This document shows, piece after piece, positions 50,837 to 56,154 of a DNA stretch of 56,154 bases. Numbering within the stretch: position 1 is the first letter of the stretch; every line of letters begins with the position of its first letter. The stretch covers positions 1 through 56,154 of the forward strand of contig CAJTFK010000027.1 in the NCBI GenBank assembly GCA_910575505.1. The letters run 5' to 3'. A program made the position numbers and the translations under genes. Source of the DNA: Oscillospiraceae bacterium. Its GTDB lineage: Bacteria > Bacillota > Clostridia > Oscillospirales > Oscillospiraceae. The notes under the pieces are model-generated. The model did no database searches. It was not told where the DNA came from and was given only the letters and a program-made list of their open reading frames with translations.

Positions 50837-51180
50837 AGTACACACCGCGGCCCAAGCATGATCCAGTCAAGAACTACTTCCAGCTGCCCAACGAGATATT
50901 CCTGCTGGGTCTGTCGCCCGGCGCGCTGGCTGTCTACTCCTACCTGCTATGCTGTGAGAACAGGAAGACGTACCAGTGCTGGCCCAGCTACAAGACTATC
51001 GGCAGAGCGGTGAGGATGAGCGCCAACACTGTCCGCAAGTATGTGTGTGAGCTGGAGGAGCAGCGGCTCATCAGTACAGAGAGCACGACCGTCACCATTA
51101 AGGATGGTCTGACGCGCAACAGCAACCTGCTCTACACCATCCGTCCGATCCAACTGGCGCTAGAGCAATTCTCAAAATAA
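50833..51180 (+). CDS. Helix-turn-helix replication-type protein interrupted by IS630
   Basis: 115 residues from TTG 50833, six bases after AGGAGG and overlapping the excisionase stop. KNYFQLPNEIFLLGLSPGAL, AVYSYLLCCENRKTYQCWPS and KTIGRAVRMSANTVRKYVCE is an HTH_36/replication-initiator-like winged helix. The natural end is lost: at 51161-51162 (TA) an IS630 element begins, so the last residues (EQFSK) come from the insertion. The missing 3' part is at 52168-52272; precise excision restores one frame ending FRNDSAHSA. Confidence 0.8.
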   Translation: MKYTPRPKHDPVKNYFQLPNEIFLLGLSPGALAVYSYLLCCENRKTYQCWPSYKTIGRAVRMSANTVRKYVCELEEQRLISTESTTVTIKDGLTRNSNLLYTIRPIQLALEQFSK

Positions 51181-52165
51181 ACAATAGCCAGCGCAACAGA
51201 ACCAGCCAACGCAATCGGCAGCAGAAACACAGTTGAGAGCAAAGCGAATTGCGTCATCAAGAGCATCGGGAGAACGGACGCGAAGCTTTCTCAAAATAGC
51301 CTTCACTTTAGACCAGAGCTTTTCAATCGGATTCAAATCCGGACTGTATGGAGGCAAATAAAGGACCTCTGCTCCAGCACCATGCAGCAGTTCACCCACC
51401 GCTTGGATATGATGGGTCCTGAGATTGTCCATTACCACGATATCCCCTGGATGGAGAGTAGGGATCAGAACATCTTTCAGATAAGTCAGGAATTTATCTC
51501 CTGTTGTTCCACCTTGAAAAATCGTAAAGGCCACTTCTCCATCCAGTCGAACGGAAGACAAAATGGTAGTGGATTGCGGCGTGTTCAGCGGCGCATGATC
51601 TACCACGCGCCGGCCCCCTTTTCCCCGGCCATAACGTCTGGCCATATCGATATTCACACCACTTTCTTGAAAGAAAACCAGATGAGATGCCTGGACTGTC
51701 TTCGCAAACCCACTCCATTGTTCTCTCTTGGCCTGCACATCGGGGACGCTCCTGTTCTGAAGCGTGGATCATCTTCTTTTTGCGCCGGTACCCCATTGCC
51801 TGGATCGCCCGCCGCACCGTTTCTATTCCAACTGGCAGTTCCAATTTCTCTACGATTTCTGCCAGCGTGATATCCGGCCGGGCGTCTATCGTTTTCGCTA
51901 TTTTTTCTAAAGCGTCCTGCCCCAGTACACGCTTGCGCCCTCTTTTGCTGACCCGCAGATCCACACTTCCGGTTTTGGCCTTTTGTTCGGCCAGTCGGTA
52001 TACTGTCGGCACCGATACTCCGTATGCCAATGCGATTCCTTTTGCGTCATGTGTTTTTTCATATGCTTCTACCAGCAAATTCCTCGCTTCGTTATGCAGC
52101 ATCTTTCTCACCTCGATGCTATTTTACCTTATTTGCTCCTTTGTTGCTATTTCTGAGAACCGCTC
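51163..52165. mobile_element. IS630-family insertion sequence with TA target duplication
   Basis: About 1,003 bp. The left end is GAGCAATTCTCAAAATAAAC and the right end read outward-in is GAGCGGTTCTCAGAAATAGC, so imperfect terminal inverted repeats of about 20 bp are visible. TA flanks both sides (51161-51162 and 52166-52167), the IS630/Tc1-mariner target. It encodes one transposase in two frames on the minus strand and interrupts the HTH gene. Confidence 0.85.
51172..52111 (-). CDS. IS630-family transposase, two overlapping frames
   Basis: The first frame (52111 downward) encodes HTH domains: NLLVEAYEKTHDAKGIALAY, then GVSVPTVYRLAEQKAKTGSV and ITLAEIVEKLELPVGIETVR. The second frame carries the DDE catalytic part: VFFQESGVNIDMARRYGRGK, VMDNLRTHHIQAVGELL, YLPPYSPDLNPIEKLWSKVK. 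The switch occurs about at ERP-DVQAKREQW, where CGTCCCCGAT would allow a +1 slip at CCC-C. IS630 members commonly use frameshifting, so this may be programmed; an inserted C is the alternative. All catalytic acids seem present. Confidence 0.8.
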
Positions 52166-52167
52166 TA

Positions 52168-52272
52168 GATCAGTTCTACGAACAGCAGCTGGCGCAGATG
52201 GACACGGCGGCTGAGTGTCAGCGAGTCGCAACAGCACTCGCATTCCGCAACGATAGTGCGCACTCAGCGTGA
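52168..52272 (+). pseudogene. 3' remainder of the HTH gene after IS630
   Basis: In the frame that would follow QLAL across the TA site, the sequence reads DQFYEQQLAQMDTAAECQRV then ATALAFRNDSAHSA and a TGA at 52270-52272. It is separated from its start by the IS and has no start of its own. Confidence 0.75.
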
Positions 52273-53005
52273 CAGCCTGTGCGCCGCTGTGTGGCCTCGC
52301 TGCTATCCGGAAGGTAACAAGCCACCGCTCATCACAGACGCAGCCGTGTCCAAAGCGTGTGGCTAGTGTGCGCCATCCAGTGAATTCAGCACAACCGAAA
52401 GTGGCAGGTGAACCGGGGGGTCGAAAAAAGTGCAGGATAAAGGCCGGGGGTCGCTTATGCGCCCCCCAGCCAGCCACACCGCCCCGCAGAGCGGGTCGGG
52501 GATTTTCCATAGGTGGTCGGAATTTCAACTTTTTGCTGTGGCAGGTGGTCAGTATCAGCAAATCCAGAGAGAAAACCGCCATTTTCCGCCTTTTCACAAG
52601 GTGGCTGTCGTAGGTGGTTTTTCGGAATTTCGCAGGAGTCGTTGCGGGGGTCATTTTTCACCCCCTGGGGGCAAGTCGGGGGTCAGTTTTTCCTCTGCCC
52701 TTACAGCCGCCGCAATACTGGCGGGTCAAGGCGGGGATATTTACGAATTTCAGGAAGAACATCATGCCAGGAGAAAAAACAAGTTTGTGTGCGAACCTCC
52801 TCTGAGACACAGCAACTCGTCAAAGAGATGTGTCCTCTGGACAGCTGCCATCTGCTATCAAAGAAGCGGTCTATGATCACCCGCACCCTGTTCAAATTCT
52901 GCGCCGCAAAACAAAGAATAAAAGTCCTCGAAAAAAGTAGTAGCTATTCCCCGCGAAGTGTGGTATGTGTTGGTGTTGCAGAATCGGAGAAAGGAGATGA
53001 TACTC
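52273..53005. other. Non-coding region with short repeats before the integrases
   Basis: No convincing gene on either strand. GGGGGTC occurs four times (52416, 52446, 52646, 52678). GGTGGTC or a close form occurs at 52512, 52544, 52600 and 52613, two of them followed by CGGAATTTC. CCCCCTGGGGG is a palindrome at about 52661-52671. It could hold a replication origin or integrase arm sites of the small element. Confidence 0.45.
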
Positions 53006-54175
53006 ATGGCAAAGCGCAGACCGTCCGGCGACGGCATGGTAAGGAAACGCGACGACGGTCGGTGGGAGGGTCGCATCGTGGTGGGCCACAAGGAAAACGG
53101 CGACTCTATCTTCCGCTACATCTACGCTCCCACGCAGAAAGAGTTATCCGCGAAGCTCCGCCAACACATCGACAGCTACCAGGGCGCCGACCTGACAGAG
53201 CAGAGCAGGATGACACTCTCAGAGTGGCTCGACCAGTGGCTGGAGAACATGACGGATACTCTGCGGCCCAACACGCTGAGGAATTACCACAGCTACATCG
53301 AGAACCACATCAAGCCCGGCCTGGGCGATAAGCAGCTGGCCCGGATTACGCCGAAAGATGTGCAGCGGTTCTACGAGAAGCTGAGTGATCGTCTGGCCAG
53401 TGGTACGGTGCGCCGCATCCATACTACGCTCCACGGCGCGCTGAAGGCGGCGCAGCAAACTCACCTGATCGCCAGCAACCCGACTGAGCAGATCACTGCT
53501 CCCAGGTTCAGCTATGGGACAAAGCAGATACTGACGGATGAGCAGTTGGATGTGTTCATGAAAGTCATCGCAGAGGATGAAGTCTGGTGCGACTTCTTCT
53601 ATACTGAGCTGACCACTGGCCTGCGGCGGGGTGAGATCTGCGGACTCAAGTGGGAGGACTTCGATGAGGTCGCCGGCACACTGAAAGTCTGCCGCACCGT
53701 CTACCGGGAAACTGGCAGCGGACTGACCACTGGAGATACCAAGACCAGTGCCGGCACTCGGAAGATCGTGCTGCCAGCCAGTACGGTACAGGCCCTCCGT
53801 GAGCGAAAAAAGTCCGCGCTGGCTGAGTGGATATTTCCAAACCCGCTGAAGCCGGAACAGCCCACCAACCCAGGCACCGCATATAGACAGCTGAAGATTC
53901 TGCTGAAGCGAGCTGGTCTCCCCAGCATCCGGTTCCACGACTTGCGTCATACCTTCGCCACTCACGCTCTGGTGTCGGGTGTGGATGTGAAAACCCTGTC
54001 CGGTATCCTCGGTCACACCAGGGCGGCGTTCACGCTGGACACCTACACCCACACCACCGGCGATATGCAGAAGCGAGCATCGGAAGTCGTGGGTGATTTT
54101 CTGACAGACATTTTCGGAGAGGAGTTGAGACCATGGGAGGAAAGCGCAAGAGCGGCGAGGGTACTGCCCGACTGA
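53006..54175 (+). CDS. Tyrosine recombinase (integrase) 1
   Basis: 389 residues from ATG 53006 after AAAGGAG. An AP2-like arm-binding domain (GDGMVRKRDDGRWEGRIVVG) and a SAM-like core-binding domain (about 65-150) precede the catalytic domain: LTTGLRRGEICGLKWEDF with Arg-1, FHDLRHTFATHALVSG with His-Arg, ILGHTRAAFTLDTYTHTT with His and the nucleophile Tyr. Length and order match phage-like integrases of Gram-positive elements. The stop overlaps the next recombinase gene by 43 bases. It likely integrates the small element together with its partner. Confidence 0.9.
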   Translation: MAKRRPSGDGMVRKRDDGRWEGRIVVGHKENGDSIFRYIYAPTQKELSAKLRQHIDSYQGADLTEQSRMTLSEWLDQWLENMTDTLRPNTLRNYHSYIENHIKPGLGDKQLARITPKDVQRFYEKLSDRLASGTVRRIHTTLHGALKAAQQTHLIASNPTEQITAPRFSYGTKQILTDEQLDVFMKVIAEDEVWCDFFYTELTTGLRRGEICGLKWEDFDEVAGTLKVCRTVYRETGSGLTTGDTKTSAGTRKIVLPASTVQALRERKKSALAEWIFPNPLKPEQPTNPGTAYRQLKILLKRAGLPSIRFHDLRHTFATHALVSGVDVKTLSGILGHTRAAFTLDTYTHTTGDMQKRASEVVGDFLTDIFGEELRPWEESARAARVLPD

Positions 54176-55566
54176 GAAAAGACGGGCGCTGGGAAGGCCG
54201 GGTGGTTGTCGGTTACGATGACAAGGGCCTGCCAAAAACAAAAAATGTGCTGGCCAAGACCAAGGCGGAGTGCGTGGTGAAACTGGAATCGCTGAAAGAG
54301 TCCGTGACTCCTGCAACCTCCGTCAAGGTCAGAGCAGATATGCCCTTCGGTGAGTGGGTGGAGTTCTGGTACGAGAATCACTGCAAGCCCGCCGTCCGGC
54401 CAAACACGCGGACAGGCTACGAAAATAATATCCGCCTGTATATTCGTCCGAGGCTCGGTGGCATTCCGCTCAACAAGCTGACCGCAAACGACCTTCAGAA
54501 GTTCATAAACTGGATGAGGCAGGACGGCCGGAGCAAATACCGGGAGTCTCGAGGCGATGGTCTCTCCGCCAATACGATACGGCACTGCTGTGGTCTATGC
54601 CGCAGGGCATTGGATAAAGCCGTCACCGAAAAGCTGATCGTGCGAAACCCGGCGGAGGAATGTAAGCTCCCACAGGCCAGACGAATGGAAATGCGGCTAC
54701 TCAGCAGAGAGGAACTGCAAAAGCTGCTCATCCAGGCCAAGGCCGAGGGCTACTATGAGGTATTCCTGCTGGAACTGACCACCGGACTTCGAGTGGGAGA
54801 GCTGATGGCCCTGCAATGGGATGATTTGAACTTCAATACCGGGGAACTACGAATCGAGCGGCAGGTCTGCCAAATCAAAGGTGAGCTACTGATACAGCCG
54901 CCAAAGAATAAAGCCTCCATCCGGACCGTGATCCTGCCACCCGCAGTGGTCACTGCACTGAAAAAATATAAGCAAACGGTTTTCTCTCGGTGGATGTTCC
55001 CCTCCCCGAAGAAAGAATACGCTCCAATAGCTCCCTCAGTCGTCAGCCACCGGCTGGCCAAAATCCTAAAACACGCTGGATGTAAAAAGGTACGCTTCCA
55101 TGACCTGCGTCACGTTTTCGCTACCAACGCTTTGGAGCATGGGATGGATGTGAAGACCCTGTCCACCGTCATCGGCCACGTCTCCAGTGCCACCACGCTG
55201 AATGTCTACGCCCATGTCACGAGCGATATGCAGAGGCAGGCCGCCGCCAGGATCGACCGGGGCATCGGCAAGGCGGAAACAGCGGAATCCACACCACCGG
55301 CGGAACCCACAACCACGATGACCAATTTTCGGCCTGCCAGGGAACGAAAGCGCCGATGGGGAACTGGGTCTCTCAGTAAAAATCAAAACGGTCAATGGGT
55401 TGGACGCTATACGATCACATGGCCAGATGGAAGATTGGAGACACGAAAGGTTCATGCCGCTACTGAGGAGGAATGCGAAAGGCTGCTGGCGGCGATGATA
55501 ACAAATATGAAATCGGAGGTGGCCTCCGAAAAGGAGCGGCTGAAGAAAGAGAATAAGGCAAGCTGA
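54133..55566 (+). CDS. Tyrosine recombinase (integrase) 2 with a second arm-binding-like domain at the C-terminus
   Basis: 477 residues. The first 380 follow the integrase plan: arm-binding domain (GEGTARLRKDGRWEGRVVVG), core-binding domain, then LTTGLRVGELMALQWDDL, FHDLRHVFATNALEHGMD and IGHVSSATTLNVYAHVT with all catalytic residues. After about residue 390 comes an extra module, RRWGTGSLSKNQNGQWVGRY then GRLETRKVHAATEEECERLL. It repeats the N-terminal AP2-like fold, so DNA-binding domains sit at both ends. The gene overlaps integrase 1 by 43 bases, giving a coupled pair that may form a heteromeric recombinase. It ends at the terminator at 55576. Confidence 0.85.
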   Translation: MGGKRKSGEGTARLRKDGRWEGRVVVGYDDKGLPKTKNVLAKTKAECVVKLESLKESVTPATSVKVRADMPFGEWVEFWYENHCKPAVRPNTRTGYENNIRLYIRPRLGGIPLNKLTANDLQKFINWMRQDGRSKYRESRGDGLSANTIRHCCGLCRRALDKAVTEKLIVRNPAEECKLPQARRMEMRLLSREELQKLLIQAKAEGYYEVFLLELTTGLRVGELMALQWDDLNFNTGELRIERQVCQIKGELLIQPPKNKASIRTVILPPAVVTALKKYKQTVFSRWMFPSPKKEYAPIAPSVVSHRLAKILKHAGCKKVRFHDLRHVFATNALEHGMDVKTLSTVIGHVSSATTLNVYAHVTSDMQRQAAARIDRGIGKAETAESTPPAEPTTTMTNFRPARERKRRWGTGSLSKNQNGQWVGRYTITWPDGRLETRKVHAATEEECERLLAAMITNMKSEVASEKERLKKENKAS

Positions 55567-55575
55567 ACAGCACAT

Positions 55576-55608
55576 AGCCCGCTGGGATACTCCCGGCGGG
55601 CTGGTTTT
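55576..55608 (+). terminator. Terminator after the integrases
   Basis: AGCCCGC (55576-55582) pairs with GCGGGCT (55596-55602), followed by GGTTTT. The region 55609-55885 has no clear gene. It contains AACCGCTGCTGG/CCAGCGGCGGTT and AAGCCGCTG with a T-run. Confidence 0.7.
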
Positions 55609-55885
55609 CTCTGTCTGTGGGCAAATATGTGGTCAAGGAGTATCCAGCCGTACCAAGCAAGCAGAAATTGTCACGAGAATGGCAAGTCTGAAACAGATAA
55701 TGGAGATTTTCAGGGCCAAAAGTCAGCACTTATCCTCAGAGTAGCGTGTGCGCTGGTACATACAAAGAAAAAACCGCTGCTGGGCAGACCGATTTCCTAT
55801 GTCCAAAAGCTATTTCCAGCGGCGGTTCATTATTCAAAGCCGCTGTTTTTTTATATTCACTGGCGGCGCATAGGAGGATGCCGCT

Positions 55886-55927
55886 ATGAGATCAAAGGTA
55901 GATAGGTACTTGCCAAAAAAAGTCTGA
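55886..55927 (+). CDS. Leader micro-ORF, second copy
   Basis: ATG 55886 with AGGAGG seven bases upstream, encoding MRSKVDRYLPKKV. It matches the micro-ORF at 25754-25795 (MRLRIDRYLSKKA), including the AGGAGGATG context, and again lies between a hairpin and a terminator. The downstream gene it might control is displaced by the IS3-like end. Confidence 0.55.
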   Translation: MRSKVDRYLPKKV

Positions 55928-55987
55928 CTTCTCCAGTGGAAAATTCTGTCCACAACTGCGAAAATTGTAATATTCAGTCGCCCCGGT

Positions 55988-56022
55988 ACGTTCGTATAGC
56001 CTTGCGCTATGCGGGCGTTTTT
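55988..56022 (+). terminator. Terminator after the second leader ORF
   Basis: ACGTTCGTATAGC pairs with GCTATGCGGGCGT (with two mismatches) around CTTGC, followed by TTTTT. It lies about 60 bases after the micro-ORF. Confidence 0.6.
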
Positions 56023-56049
56023 CTATCCTGGCGGTGCTTCTGGACACCG

Positions 56050-56076
56050 TGAACTGCCCCCCATCAAGTAGACAGT
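56050..56076. repeat. IS3-type terminal repeat
   Basis: TGAACTGCCCCCCATCAAGT then AGACAGT resembles the ends of IS3/IS150-group elements (TG-ACTG-CCCC...GACAGT). It lies 21 bases beyond a transposase stop. Only one end is within the window. Confidence 0.55.
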
Positions 56077-56097
56077 GAAATAAAATGCGCAATTTTG

Positions 56098-56154
56098 TCA
56101 GGCGGCCCTGCATTGGCTGTAGACCTCCATGGGCGTATGAACCCCCAGCCGCCG
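56098..56154 (-). CDS. IS3-family-like transposase, last 18 residues (runs off the right edge)
   Basis: The minus-strand frame entering at the window edge reads RRLGVHTPMEVYSQCRAA and stops at 56098. The pattern (R)LGxxTPxEVY is the usual C-terminal end of IS3/IS481 integrase-type transposases. The terminal-repeat-like sequence immediately downstream supports the call. Nothing else of the gene can be seen. Confidence 0.5.
   Translation of the reverse strand, partial: RRLGVHTPMEVYSQCRAA

Noticed and set aside
52416..52690. Repeat cluster considered as a CRISPR array
   Set aside because: Repeats are only 7-9 bases, irregularly spaced and without uniform spacers; no cas genes are present.
55652..55760. 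Possible tRNA-like attachment site after the integrases
   Set aside because: No cloverleaf, CCA end or TPsiC-like GGTTCRA segment could be found in this stretch.

Overview
The window looks like a stretch of gut Clostridia DNA (Oscillospiraceae/Lachnospiraceae type) made almost entirely of mobile and accessory modules. This is inferred from gene content: large serine recombinases, Tn916-like sigma/HTH/KTR genes, MOBQ and MOBP mobilization genes, BlaI/BlaR1, MMPL and GLUG surface genes, and AGGAGG ribosome sites. No rRNA, tRNA or CRISPR array was recognised.

Layout. (1) 1-4917: the edge of an IS5-like transposase, then a plasmid-type partition operon (ParB, ParM, a ParR-like gene with a damaged start), a DUF3847-like gene, an oriT with a MOBQ nick motif, and a MobA/MobL relaxase. 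(2) 4926-12496, minus strand: a defence-like operon. It encodes a DUF4011-helicase-Vsr-like nuclease-DUF3320 protein of about 1,680 residues, cut in two by one in-frame TAA, followed by an overlapping SIR2-STAND NTPase. (3) 12704-29648: one serine recombinase gene (plus strand) broken into three collinear pieces by two complete-looking serine-recombinase elements. Element A (about 12805-21535) carries its recombinase, a TnpW-like protein, HTH, sigma factor, BlaR1/BlaI and a GHKL ATPase-nuclease fusion. Element B (about 21660-28311) carries its recombinase, a RepA_N-like protein, a Cys-rich VLP protein, an orphan oriT, sigma factor, KTR protein and a MATE exporter with a PadR regulator. At the sequence level the three pieces join in frame at the insertion cores.

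(4) 29649-36413: an XRE regulator with a frameshift, a very large inverted repeat, MobC without its relaxase, then a two-component system with a three-gene ABC exporter and a 48-residue membrane microprotein. (5) 36640-46500: a decayed copy and an intact copy of a secreted CAP-domain protein flank a cytidylate-kinase-like gene, a TetR regulator, an MMPL transporter with an early frameshift and a 1,157-residue GLUG/coiled-coil surface protein. (6) 46499-50271: ankyrin protein, DUF2200, DUF1801 and an ECF sigma factor with a membrane partner. (7) 50624-55608: a small integrative element with an excisionase-like protein, an HTH protein split by an IS630 copy (TA duplication visible) and two overlapping tyrosine recombinases. 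(8) The right edge has a conserved leader micro-ORF and the end of an IS3-like element.

The most interesting points are the helicase-nuclease plus SIR2-STAND operon, the doubly interrupted recombinase gene, the GHKL-nuclease fusion, and a recurrent leader-peptide/terminator arrangement upstream of element sigma factors, with a Shine-Dalgarno-masking hairpin in element B.
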